Of a stretch of 12,992 bases of DNA, positions 1 to 7,316 are shown piece by piece (position 1 is the stretch's first letter; the number at the start of each line of letters is the position of its first letter). The position numbers and the translations under genes were made by a program. The notes under the pieces are model-generated. The model was not told the DNA's origin. It saw only the letters and a list, made by a program, of their open reading frames with translations, and did no database searches. Source of the stretch: Lachnospiraceae bacterium UBA3801 (GTDB lineage: Bacteria > Bacillota > Clostridia > Lachnospirales > Lachnospiraceae); the NCBI GenBank assembly GCA_002368685.1, contig DFEN01000008.1, positions 1-12,992 on the forward strand. The letters run 5' to 3'.

Positions 1-296
1 TAGCCATGCATCATTGCACTGAAACCAATAGCTCCTGTAGTTTTAATTACTGTGTCATACTGCTTCTTTACATCTGCAGCCATATCACTGTAAGCATCCT
101 GGAGACCCTTCCATATCATATCTAAGCTGTAGGTCCATACACCATTTTCAAACTGATTCTGCCAGCCGTGACTTCCCTGTGCTATTGGCTTTCCAGCCAA
201 ATCAACCATAACCGCCTTGATTCTTGTGGAACCAAACTCTATCCCTATTGCAGTCTTACCTGCATCTATCAATTCTCTTATCTCAGCTACTTCCAT
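1..296 (-). CDS. FGGY-family carbohydrate kinase (ribulokinase/xylulokinase-like), 3' end outside window
   Basis: This is the N-terminal part (98 complete codons) of a sugar kinase that continues past the left edge. The product starts [20 protein letters not shown] and then reads [12 protein letters not shown]. That is the FGGY-family phosphate-1 motif of the ASKHA ATPase fold, which binds ATP phosphate, in its usual place near the N-terminus. [10 protein letters not shown] segment and an IGFSAMMHG segment follow, matching the family's conserved region before the substrate loop. The start is fixed by a GGGAGG ribosome binding site 7 nt before the ATG. FGGY kinases phosphorylate pentoses, pentuloses or related polyols in the cytoplasm. 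L-ribulose or D-xylulose is the likeliest substrate class, but the specificity-determining part lies outside the window. The gene follows the c-di-GMP gene on the same strand but is separated from it by a large palindrome and has its own candidate promoter. Confidence 0.88.
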   Translation of the reverse strand, partial: MEVAEIRELIDAGKTAIGIEFGSTRIKAVMVDLAGKPIAQGSHGWQNQFENGVWTYSLDMIWKGLQDAYSDMAADVKKQYDTVIKTTGAIGFSAMMHG

Positions 297-328
297 GTCA
301 GAACCTCCCATTATTATAGATAGTACAT

Positions 329-337
329 ATTTTACCA
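329..337 (-). promoter_or_regulatory. Candidate extended -10 promoter of the FGGY kinase gene
   Basis: Read on the minus strand, the sequence is TGGTAAAAT: a TAAAAT -10 hexamer with a TG extension one base upstream. It lies about 33 nt before the kinase start codon. The -35 region (around 351-357, TTTATT/TTTTAT) is poor, as extended -10 promoters often allow. A second TATAAT lies closer to the gene, at 313-318, without a good -35. This call rests on visual matching only. Confidence 0.3.
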
Positions 338-377
338 TCTGTCTTTTTTCAATAAAACAAAATATCTTCTTTAAATT

Positions 378-395
378 TTTCGTTTTTTTACGAAA
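378..395. promoter_or_regulatory. Short dyad (TTTCGT-N6-ACGAAA) upstream of the kinase promoter
   Basis: Two perfect 6-base arms, 378-383 and 390-395, are separated by a T-only 6-base spacer. The dyad sits about 45 bases upstream of the candidate kinase -10, where an operator for a sugar-responsive regulator would be plausible. It could equally be a chance palindrome in A+T-rich DNA. No regulator family can be assigned. Confidence 0.2.
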
Positions 396-420
396 GATGA
401 TTATATGGAGACGGATATTA

Positions 421-497
421 AATGAGTATATAGGGACGGTTCTTATTTACTCACTTTTTGAAAGTGAGTAAATAAGAACCGTCCCTATATACTCATT
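421..497. repeat. Perfect 37-bp inverted repeat with 3-nt loop (REP/MITE-like palindrome)
   Basis: The left arm (421-457) and right arm (461-497) are exact reverse complements over 37 bases, around the loop TTG (458-460). The core of each arm contains GGGACGGTTCTTATTTACTC on one strand. It lies between the stop codon of the c-di-GMP gene (509) and the kinase promoter region. The stem is far longer than a normal intrinsic terminator and lacks a real U tract, although it could still hinder transcription in either direction. The perfect pairing implies recent origin or active maintenance, as for a REP-like or MITE-like element. From memory, GGGACGGTTCT-type palindromes are scattered through clostridial genomes and sometimes sit near IS200-like (RAYT) transposases. 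This was not checked, and no transposase gene is present here. Confidence 0.85.
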
Positions 498-508
498 CAT
501 TAATCATA

Positions 509-3500
509 TTAATTCACTTCGTAGTAGCCCTTGGTCATTCTCTGTTCGAAGTCTTCGACCGGGAGTGGTCTATCGAAAAGGAAGCCCTGCGCATAGAAGC
601 AGTTGTTGTTTCTGAGAATCTCAAGCTGTTTCTCTGTTTCTACACCTTCGACTATACAATCAATTCCCATTTCATTAACCATAGCTATAACATTTCTAAA
701 CATAATGCTGTTAATGCTGGTGGCATTATCCTCTTCTGTTGGAAGGAAGCTCTTATCAACCTTCAACACATTCCATGGCAATTCACGGATAAGATTCAGG
801 GACGAATATCCCATACCAAAGTCGTCGACTGATGTGAAGATTCCAACACTTTGAAGTCCATTAACAACTCTCTTTATATCTGCGAAATTAACGTCTGTGG
901 TTGTCTCTGTTAGCTCCACCTCTATACAGCTATGCGGAACATTGTGTCTATCTATAATCTTGAGGAGTGTTTCAACAAGACTACTGTTATGCATATGCTT
1001 ACGTGACAGATTGACAGATATTCGAATGGCCGTCATGCCCTGATCCAGCCATCTCCTGATATCTCTACATACATGTTCAAACATATAGAAATCAAGTGTA
1101 CAGATATCATCAGTTTCCTCAAGCATTGGTATGAACTGTCCCGGACTGATCATTTTTCCTTCATGAAACCATCGGCAAAGCGCTTCTGCTCCGATTATTC
1201 TACCCGTTTCAGTATGAACCTTTGGCTGATAATATACTTTGAATTCTTCATTCCTAATTGCCTCTGGGAACATTCTCTGAACATTCATAGATTGTTCTCT
1301 ATTTGCAACTAAGGAATCATCAAAGAATACTACCTTCTCATTTCCACCAGCTTTGGCATTAAAGAAGGCTATCGTTGTCTTTTCCATGATAATTCCCGGA
1401 TTTTGCAGTTTTTCATTCTTAGGCAAACGATACACTCCAACTGTACAGCTAATATTAACTGACTTTCCATTTTTAGAATCATATATTACTGGCGTTTCTC
1501 TTAGATAGGTAAAAACATTTCCCATCTTCTGGTATCCAAAGATAGCTATAAAATTATCTCCACCCAGACGAACCAGTTTACCGTCCTTGCCAATAATCTC
1601 CTTGAGTCCCTCATAGTGGCGTCTCATAACCTTATCCCCAATAACTCGCCCAAGTTCCTGATTGACAAGAATGAAATGTAATAGATTGTATCTAATAGCT
1701 ATCATGCCATTTAGACGGTCTCTATTCTGCATTAAATAGCGCATATAATTTCTCTGATTTTCATATCCAAAATCATCAAAGTAAGCCAGTTCATAAACCA
1801 TGTCCTTTAGTCTGTTTCTTGTCACATAGCTAAGAACCGTTCTCATAGTGAGTTCAACGTACCATTTTTCTTCTTCGGCAAGAGGCGTCTCATCCTTAGA
1901 CATATAGACTCTCATAACACCAATTGACATCACGCTCGTAACAACTCTGAAGCTTATTATCTCTTCGCCATCTACACCTGTATCATAGCAACTAAGCGTT
2001 TCTCCAATTCCCTGAGCTTCGTCTTTTGGATTTTTATAGAGTCTGGTTACCGCCTTGGAGAGCCTGAACATACTACAGATTTCTACAAGTATATTCTCTA
2101 TCTCCGGAGTATTTGCCTCTATACTAGCCTTGAAATCTGTCATAAGTGAAACGAGCTTTATAAAAAGCTCATAAAATCTCGTCTTTTGATCATCACTTTG
2201 TGTAGTTAAGAATTTATCCGCCTTTGTGGTATCACTTTTATCTAAAAGGGCTCTAAGCGACTTCTTGTTGACAATCATCGCCTTCTGAGCACGTTCATAA
2301 ACATCCTGAACCTTCATATCTCTATCTGGCTTATATTCAGAGATTCCGTAGGCTACGGTAGCTTTCGCATTATCTTTGTTAAAGAGCAGCTGAGCCACCA
2401 GCTTATCTATATAGCTACCCCTGTCCTCATACTTGTCCTCCATCAGGATAATACAGAATTCATCTCCGCCAACCCTATATATATCCACATCGGTGAAAAC
2501 ACTTTTTAGCAGATCCGCTGCTTCATTTATATAATCATCTCCCGCTTTTATTCCCCGCTTATCATTAATACCGCGGAGCCCATTTATATCACAAACAACT
2601 ACAGCAAATTTCAAATTATTTTCTTCATATATTGCATTATCTATTCTCATTTCATTTTGAACATAGAAACGCTTATTATAGAGTCCTGTTAGCGGATCAC
2701 GATTTGATAGATTAACCCCTCCACCAATTTTTTGTTCGAATTCAAGTTCCTTACGTTTTGCGAAATCAATATTTGCAACAGCAATAATGATATGGTTTGA
2801 ATCCATCATAGGACGAACTGCAAATAGCGCCATATAGAGAGGTTCACCATCAATGATAAGTCTATAGCTAAAGAAAAGCTTGCCGCTCTCTTCGAGATTC
2901 TTCATAAACTTCGTCTTATCCATAGCAACAGACATCATATGCAAATCGTCTGGATGAATCTCATTTTTCATTCTATTCTGAGTATCAATGAAGAAATCTT
3001 TTCCTTTTCCACCCTCTTCAAGCTTTGCGAAATCCTTCGAAGCAAAATACTCCGTGTATTCATTTGTTTCAACATCAACACAGTAGATTACCTCGTAACG
3101 TTGAGCCAGAGCAATTGCCACCTCATTAAACAGCTGGCTATCAGGCAATACGTCAGCTTCATTTCTAGCCTGTGTGTCCACATTACGCACAGCAATAACA
3201 AGATGCTCTTCATCTTTTCCTTGCTTTGTCGCAAATAAACTGACATATCTCATCTCGTCATTTACCATTTGTCTATATACTGTGGAATAACTATTTGAAG
3301 TTTTAAGGGTATTAAGAAGATTGGTTTGTTCCAATTCGAAGAGAAGCATTTCTCTATCTTCAGGATATATATGCTTCTCTATATCAGTTTGGAGATTAAG
3401 AAAGAAATCATCTCTCTCTTCACCCTTGATAAGATTGGAGAAAGACTCACTGGAATAGTACTCTATATAATGTCCCGTCTGAATATCTATGTAATAGATA

Positions 3501-3973
3501 ACCTCAAACATACTGCCTAGGGACTTTGCAATTTCAGCATAAATAGCATTCTTCTCATTATCTTTCTGCTGACGACGAACAACCTTATCGATATTTTGAA
3601 CACCGATTACAATATCCCCATTGCTCATCATCATTGATTTCAGAGAGAAATAGATAGGCTTATTATCAATATTCAGTCTATATCTAAGACAGAAGGAATC
3701 ACCATTTTCCAGAGCCTTGATTATATTTTCCTTCTTAAACGACCTAAGAAAGAAGCTCTGGTCCTCTGGCCATACCATTTTCCTACAGTTGATTACAGTA
3801 TCTGCATAGAAGTCATCTCCAGAAGAAACAATAACCAGCTCTTTTTCCGCTCCTGATGCACTATATTCGACATAGCTGTCATCCTCTGATTTAATAAGAT
3901 AGATACTCTCATAATCGTTTGCCAGAGCTGACGCCAAATCTGAAAACGTAGTTTTCACTCCATCATTCCCCAT
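509..3973 (-). CDS. Multidomain c-di-GMP protein: three PAS-like repeats, GGDEF, degenerate GGDEF, EAL
   Basis: This 1154-residue protein has no signal peptide or TM segment, so it should be cytosolic. Residues about 11-134, 145-270 and 283-408 are three copies of one PAS-like sensor module. Each has a Y-E-x-I-Y then EY/EYF start, a P-(E/D)-D in the middle and an (I/V)-x-V-x-N-(I/V)-D end. A GGDEF domain follows (about 425-575) with DPLTGLYN, CDINGLRGIND and intact GGDEF at 502-506. No RxxD inhibitory site is visible at the expected place. Residues about 590-725 look GAF-like. A second, degenerate GGDEF domain has GGDNF at 804-808. The EAL domain (about 900-1145) keeps E930-A-L, N988, E1020, D1050-D1051, K1071, EGVET at 1109-1113 and Q1129, so phosphodiesterase activity on c-di-GMP is expected. 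Net synthase activity is uncertain. The start is supported by GGAGGAG 6 nt before the ATG. The ligand of the sensor modules cannot be told. Confidence 0.93.
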   Translation of the reverse strand: MGNDGVKTTFSDLASALANDYESIYLIKSEDDSYVEYSASGAEKELVIVSSGDDFYADTVINCRKMVWPEDQSFFLRSFKKENIIKALENGDSFCLRYRLNIDNKPIYFSLKSMMMSNGDIVIGVQNIDKVVRRQQKDNEKNAIYAEIAKSLGSMFEVIYYIDIQTGHYIEYYSSESFSNLIKGEERDDFFLNLQTDIEKHIYPEDREMLLFELEQTNLLNTLKTSNSYSTVYRQMVNDEMRYVSLFATKQGKDEEHLVIAVRNVDTQARNEADVLPDSQLFNEVAIALAQRYEVIYCVDVETNEYTEYFASKDFAKLEEGGKGKDFFIDTQNRMKNEIHPDDLHMMSVAMDKTKFMKNLEESGKLFFSYRLIIDGEPLYMALFAVRPMMDSNHIIIAVANIDFAKRKELEFEQKIGGGVNLSNRDPLTGLYNKRFYVQNEMRIDNAIYEENNLKFAVVVCDINGLRGINDKRGIKAGDDYINEAADLLKSVFTDVDIYRVGGDEFCIILMEDKYEDRGSYIDKLVAQLLFNKDNAKATVAYGISEYKPDRDMKVQDVYERAQKAMIVNKKSLRALLDKSDTTKADKFLTTQSDDQKTRFYELFIKLVSLMTDFKASIEANTPEIENILVEICSMFRLSKAVTRLYKNPKDEAQGIGETLSCYDTGVDGEEIISFRVVTSVMSIGVMRVYMSKDETPLAEEEKWYVELTMRTVLSYVTRNRLKDMVYELAYFDDFGYENQRNYMRYLMQNRDRLNGMIAIRYNLLHFILVNQELGRVIGDKVMRRHYEGLKEIIGKDGKLVRLGGDNFIAIFGYQKMGNVFTYLRETPVIYDSKNGKSVNISCTVGVYRLPKNEKLQNPGIIMEKTTIAFFNAKAGGNEKVVFFDDSLVANREQSMNVQRMFPEAIRNEEFKVYYQPKVHTETGRIIGAEALCRWFHEGKMISPGQFIPMLEETDDICTLDFYMFEHVCRDIRRWLDQGMTAIRISVNLSRKHMHNSSLVETLLKIIDRHNVPHSCIEVELTETTTDVNFADIKRVVNGLQSVGIFTSVDDFGMGYSSLNLIRELPWNVLKVDKSFLPTEEDNATSINSIMFRNVIAMVNEMGIDCIVEGVETEKQLEILRNNNCFYAQGFLFDRPLPVEDFEQRMTKGYYEVN

Positions 3974-4018
3974 TTAAACTCCTCCGTTTATCATTTATAC
4001 AAATAATATAAATGCTTA

Positions 4019-4120
4019 TCAGCCTATATTACTAACAATCCCGACTGATACATAATTATCTATAATTGCGGCAAGATCTGTTCCCTCAGTAGCTTCCCAC
4101 TTTCTATGAACAGAGATCAT
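4019..4120 (-). CDS. Possible 33-codon small ORF, unrecognised
   Basis: A short minus-strand frame runs from ATG (4120-4118) to TGA (4021-4019) and encodes MISVHRKWEATEGTDLAAII followed by 13 more residues. AGGAG lies 4 nt before the ATG. The frame stays open 15 codons further upstream, to a TAA, so it could instead be the tail of a decayed gene. It sits in the 269-bp gap between the permease-acyltransferase gene and the c-di-GMP gene, 45 nt before the latter, and could be cotranscribed with it. No TM segment or known motif is visible. Weak promoter-like matches also lie in this gap (AAGACA-N18-TATTAT, -10 at 4182-4187 on the minus strand). Existence as a real gene is unproven. Confidence 0.2.
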   Translation of the reverse strand: MISVHRKWEATEGTDLAAIIDNYVSVGIVSNIG

Positions 4121-4242
4121 AAAGCTCCTAACCCCATCTTCGATGGTCTCTATATCATAATCATTTTAACATTATTTAGGCATAATAGCACTATTTATTC
4201 CAATTTGTCTTTTATTAAAAAAATATGTATATATAGAAGCTA

Positions 4243-6903
4243 TTATTTCTTAGCGAGATACTCTGTAGCAAACTGGATTTTTGTAGCATTAAACCCGTCT
4301 TCAAGAGGGTAAATGAAAAATGTATCATCCATTGTCGACAGAGTAACACACTGTCCCTTACCTCTATAGTCATACTCTGTATGAATCGATATAGTAGACT
4401 TCGGCGCAAAATGAAGAGTTTCCATTTTGTCAGTTCTGTAATTATAAAAGGTCAGATCAAAGCCATTTAGATTATGAACCAGTCGTCCCTCTCCACAATC
4501 AACAAAATTGAAGGAGTTCGGCAAAGCCTCTATCTTGACTCGTATATCTAAGCCATATTCACCTGCATCTATCTCTTCGTTAACACATTCTCTTTCCCAG
4601 TCATACCAGTCAGGAATGTAGAGCTCATCCCCCTTGTCACTTAACAGAAGTTCTTGCGAACTCTTCTTATGTAGCGTGCCCAGCTCATCCATCTCAAAAC
4701 TCGCACCACAGGAATCACATTTTATCTCCGTTCCTGTAGTTATCATTTTGAATTCCTTGCCACAGCATATACATTTATAAAGCGGCAGATGAAGTCCCTC
4801 AGCTCTAAAATCATCCGCTATCACCATATTATTGTCACGCTGGTATCTATATTCATCATAGTCCAAACTCTCGGTTAGTATCTTATGAATATCCTGCACA
4901 CTCTGCTGCTTTGTATCCTCCGCACTAAGGACGCAGGTCACATCCGCATGAAGCTTCACCGACTTCCTTTCCTTCAGATTCCATATAGGTGACATCAGAT
5001 AGTTTCCCTGCATATTAACCGTCACAACAGGAACCTTAAGGAGTTTAACGAGCTTCGCAACTGATAGTGGAATCTCAGATGGAGTTCCGACATTTGCATA
5101 TCTTGCTTCCGGGTAGATAACCATGATACCCTTTCGCTTAATCACCTTTCTGATATTTTTGATAAGCGCCTGATCATTGATGAACTTCCTGGTTCCGAGA
5201 CAGCCCACCTGTCTGTATATCCACTCACCAAAATTCTCGAAGCCCTCCAGTTCAGATATATAATTCGCCCTATAAGGCGCGAGGCAAAGTGGAGTTACAT
5301 AGAAGTCCGTGAAGGACTGGTGCGTACCCAAAACTAAAAATGGCGGCTTAATTCCTTCCATATTGTGTTTATCTATTTTTAGTTTGTTTTTCGACGTTAG
5401 TATCTTACAGATAAGAAGCATCAAAGGAAAGAGGAACAGATTCTGTTTAGGCGGAACCCTGTCCCTATCAAATGGTTTCTTATCTGGAACAACATAAGCA
5501 TCCTTTCTAACATATCGTCTTATAGGCGCGAGCTTACACAGCAGATAATAAAGGATTCCCGTCACAAGGAACGAGCATCCCGTTGGAGTCAGAACAAAGA
5601 GCACTGGTATATGAACCACACCCTTGATCGGATTGTATATAAGAAGGGAAAGAATAAAGCCCACCGCCAGGCAAACCATTCCAACTATATTGAAGCCCTC
5701 CGTATAATCATAGGAATGATGACCCTCCAGTCCGTAAGCACTTCTTAGATCAAGTTTCTGCTTTCTTACCAGGAAGAAGTCAACTACCAGAAGTGCTGCC
5801 AGCGGCGCATAAACAAGTGCCCCTATGGTCAGGAAGCTTCCAAAATATTCTGTTATCTTGCCCCATACACAGAGTGCTGTTACGTACGCCCCGAGAATCA
5901 GAATAAGCTCTCTATAGGAAAGCTTCGGAAATGTTGATTTCAGCATTACTCCATAGATATATGAACCTACTGCCTGAGTTCCGATATTTGCAAATGCAAC
6001 GAGCAGAAGCGACGACAGTCCAAGTATTGGCGCCGAAAGTGTCGCCAGCATCATCGTTGGATCGTCGATCATTTCTCCTGTGACGTGATGCATAGCAATT
6101 GCCATAACTGCTCCAACTACCACGAAGAAGGAACCCGCAAGTCCTTGTCCCAAAACTCCTGCATAGAAGCCAGACTTCTCTGACTTACATAGTCTAGGGA
6201 CCTCTGCCATTCCACCAACAAGAGTTATCACAAAAGCAAAGTTTGCTTCTATAGAAAGGATATAATTAGTAGTCTGGCTCACATCCCCACTCAGCTCAGG
6301 TTTATAATTCCATATAACTTCTATAGGAACCGATGTGAAACCTACTATTACTACCACTACACCTACGAGGAGAAGCAGTGGAACAAGTATTCTAGTTGTC
6401 CAAGTAATACTTCCTATACCTCTATATGCGATAAAGGTACCCAGCACTACACAGGATATACTCAGCACCAGATGCCCCCCTGAAAAAAGCGATATACCAA
6501 AAAGCCCCAGCAGATTCTCCATCGAATCCGCAAAGAGTTCACAGCATACTGCATACCAAGGGAAATTTACGAGAATAATAAGAATAGTTACAACATTTAC
6601 CCCCTTAAAGCCAAAGACACTCCTAAGCCATATCCAGATATCTATTCCATATCTAACTGATAAAATAACCGGAATCTGATATATAAGAAGCATGAAGAGG
6701 GCTGCAAAAAATGCCCCTATGATAAGTTGTTTAAAATTCACCAGCGTAGCCAGATAGGAACCCTGAGTATAACTCCAGGTTGCTATACAATAGCCCGAAA
6801 GCACTAGCAGCGCATCTATAAAACCATATTTTCTTTCTTTAGGGAGGACCGGATATGTACCAAAGTACACCTCCTGCTCTATTGCCTTTTCTACTTTATT
6901 CAT
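4243..6903 (-). CDS. NCS1-type nucleobase permease fused to a PlsC-like acyltransferase with zinc ribbon
   Basis: This 886-residue protein has two complete modules. Residues about 25-460 are a polytopic membrane domain of about 12 hydrophobic segments with NCS1 (purine/cytosine permease, CodB-like) character, including RYGIDIWIWLRSVFGFKG at 84-101. Residues about 490-690 form a lysophospholipid acyltransferase (PlsC/LPLAT) domain with the catalytic HX4D motif H528-QSFT-D533 and a variant block III, YPEAR (597-601). Residues 711-732 are a zinc ribbon (C711, C714, C729, C732). The rest, with IPDWYDWERE at 763-772 and a beta-rich tail, matches from memory the C-terminal part of stand-alone clostridial acyltransferases. 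The start at 6903 is chosen because TAATG overlaps the upstream stop codon and GGGGG lies about 9 nt upstream. The frame extends to 6963, but that would overlap the upstream gene by 61 bases. Likely roles are nucleobase/H+ uptake plus acyl transfer at the membrane. Substrates are not determinable. Confidence 0.88.
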   Translation of the reverse strand: MNKVEKAIEQEVYFGTYPVLPKERKYGFIDALLVLSGYCIATWSYTQGSYLATLVNFKQLIIGAFFAALFMLLIYQIPVILSVRYGIDIWIWLRSVFGFKGVNVVTILIILVNFPWYAVCCELFADSMENLLGLFGISLFSGGHLVLSISCVVLGTFIAYRGIGSITWTTRILVPLLLLVGVVVVIVGFTSVPIEVIWNYKPELSGDVSQTTNYILSIEANFAFVITLVGGMAEVPRLCKSEKSGFYAGVLGQGLAGSFFVVVGAVMAIAMHHVTGEMIDDPTMMLATLSAPILGLSSLLLVAFANIGTQAVGSYIYGVMLKSTFPKLSYRELILILGAYVTALCVWGKITEYFGSFLTIGALVYAPLAALLVVDFFLVRKQKLDLRSAYGLEGHHSYDYTEGFNIVGMVCLAVGFILSLLIYNPIKGVVHIPVLFVLTPTGCSFLVTGILYYLLCKLAPIRRYVRKDAYVVPDKKPFDRDRVPPKQNLFLFPLMLLICKILTSKNKLKIDKHNMEGIKPPFLVLGTHQSFTDFYVTPLCLAPYRANYISELEGFENFGEWIYRQVGCLGTRKFINDQALIKNIRKVIKRKGIMVIYPEARYANVGTPSEIPLSVAKLVKLLKVPVVTVNMQGNYLMSPIWNLKERKSVKLHADVTCVLSAEDTKQQSVQDIHKILTESLDYDEYRYQRDNNMVIADDFRAEGLHLPLYKCICCGKEFKMITTGTEIKCDSCGASFEMDELGTLHKKSSQELLLSDKGDELYIPDWYDWERECVNEEIDAGEYGLDIRVKIEALPNSFNFVDCGEGRLVHNLNGFDLTFYNYRTDKMETLHFAPKSTISIHTEYDYRGKGQCVTLSTMDDTFFIYPLEDGFNATKIQFATEYLAKK

Positions 6904-7142
6904 TAAACCCATCCCCCTATAATCACAAGAATAAGGCAGACCACTGCGAAAATGCCTGTCCATATGTAGTCCTTCTTCGTCATAGTAGGAATACCGGTTC
7001 TGATACCTCGATTGTCTATGTCATCCTTTATGACATTTTCTTCGAGATATTCTATTCTTTTTTCCAGCTCGAGATCCTTTTCTTCTATATTATTTATATC
7101 TACTACTTTTTCTTCCATACCTTCTCTACACTTTCTCTTCAC
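6903..7142 (-). CDS. Small single-TM protein translationally coupled to the permease fusion
   Basis: This 79-residue protein has a charged, coiled-coil-prone N-terminal part (about residues 18-42, rich in E, K, D) and one C-terminal TM segment (about 59-77, IWTGIFAVVCLILVIIGGWV at 60-79), followed directly by the stop. This suggests a tail-anchored cytosolic helix. The start codon is GTG at 7142, with AAGGAG 13 nt upstream, a rather long spacing. An in-frame ATG at 7118 (residue 9) has AAGG only 1 nt away, so GTG is preferred with modest confidence. Its TAA shares one base with the ATG of the permease-acyltransferase gene, which implies coupled translation and roughly matched output. An accessory or regulatory subunit of the permease is a reasonable inference. 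I do not recognise the family. Confidence 0.72.
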   Translation of the reverse strand: MKRKCREGMEEKVVDINNIEEKDLELEKRIEYLEENVIKDDIDNRGIRTGIPTMTKKDYIWTGIFAVVCLILVIIGGWV

Positions 7143-7187
7143 TTACTAAAAACTTCTCCTTAATTATCAAGGTAATACAGTGACTCC

Positions 7188-7216
7188 ATTGTATAAAACT
7201 ATTCATACTTATTCAA
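7188..7216 (-). promoter_or_regulatory. Sigma-A-like promoter for the small-TM/permease operon
   Basis: On the minus strand there is a -35 TTGAAT (7211-7216), a 17-bp spacer and a -10 TACAAT (7188-7193). That is 4/6 and 5/6 matches to consensus with optimal spacing. Transcription would start near 7181 and give a leader of about 40 nt before the GTG at 7142, with the AAGGAG site inside it. Confidence 0.6.
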
Positions 7217-7227
7217 TCAAATGGGAG

Positions 7228-7244
7228 TTGTGCAAAGTGCACAA
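7228..7244. promoter_or_regulatory. 17-bp dyad TTGTGCA-N3-TGCACAA, candidate operator
   Basis: Two perfect 7-base arms (7228-7234, 7238-7244) flank the spacer AAG. The centre lies 20-25 bases upstream of the -35 of the leftward permease promoter, about -55 from its predicted start. That is a normal location for an activator or a looping repressor. It also lies about 50 bases upstream of the rightward pilin promoter, so it could serve both genes. The regulator is unknown. Confidence 0.4.
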
Positions 7245-7287
7245 AAAAGATTGTGAGGTTTTTTGTTCACAGAAAATACACATTCGC

Positions 7288-7316
7288 TTGCAATTATGAA
7301 CAGATAGAACTATAAT
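7288..7316 (+). promoter_or_regulatory. Sigma-A-like promoter for the pilin-like gene
   Basis: The -35 TTGCAA (7288-7293, 4/6), a 17-bp spacer and a perfect -10 TATAAT (7311-7316) predict a start near 7323 and a leader of about 100 nt to the ATG at 7423. The TGAAC-type repeat array overlaps the spacer, the -10 flank and the leader. An alternative promoter would use the TATATT at 7373-7378, whose -35 is poor and would need an activator bound at the array. Confidence 0.55.

Noticed and set aside
217..471. An 84-codon plus-strand frame crossing the kinase start and half of the palindrome.
   Set aside because: It is opposite the FGGY ATP-binding motif and runs into the inverted repeat. No recognisable protein features.
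421..497. Calling the long palindrome simply the intrinsic terminator of the c-di-GMP gene.
   Set aside because: The 37-bp perfect stem has A+T-rich ends, no proper U tract on the leftward strand and a repeat-like core, so it was reported as a repeat, with termination only as a side effect.
6335..6679. A 114-codon plus-strand frame beginning MKPTITTTTPTRRS.
   Set aside because: It is antisense to the permease membrane helices. The T/P/I-rich composition mirrors the hydrophobic codons on the other strand, and there is no ribosome binding site.
6904..6963. Upstream extension of the permease-acyltransferase reading frame to a start at 6963.
   Set aside because: The extra 20 residues (MDRHFRSGLPYSCDYRGMGL) overlap the TM-encoding end of the small upstream gene, have no good ribosome binding site, and are not like a permease N-terminus. 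The TAATG overlap at 6903 is the better start.
7252..7271. TGTGA-N10-TCACA resembling a CRP/FNR-type site.
   Set aside because: The spacer is 10 bases rather than the 6 of CRP sites, and the region is locally A/T- and T-run-rich. Probably incidental.
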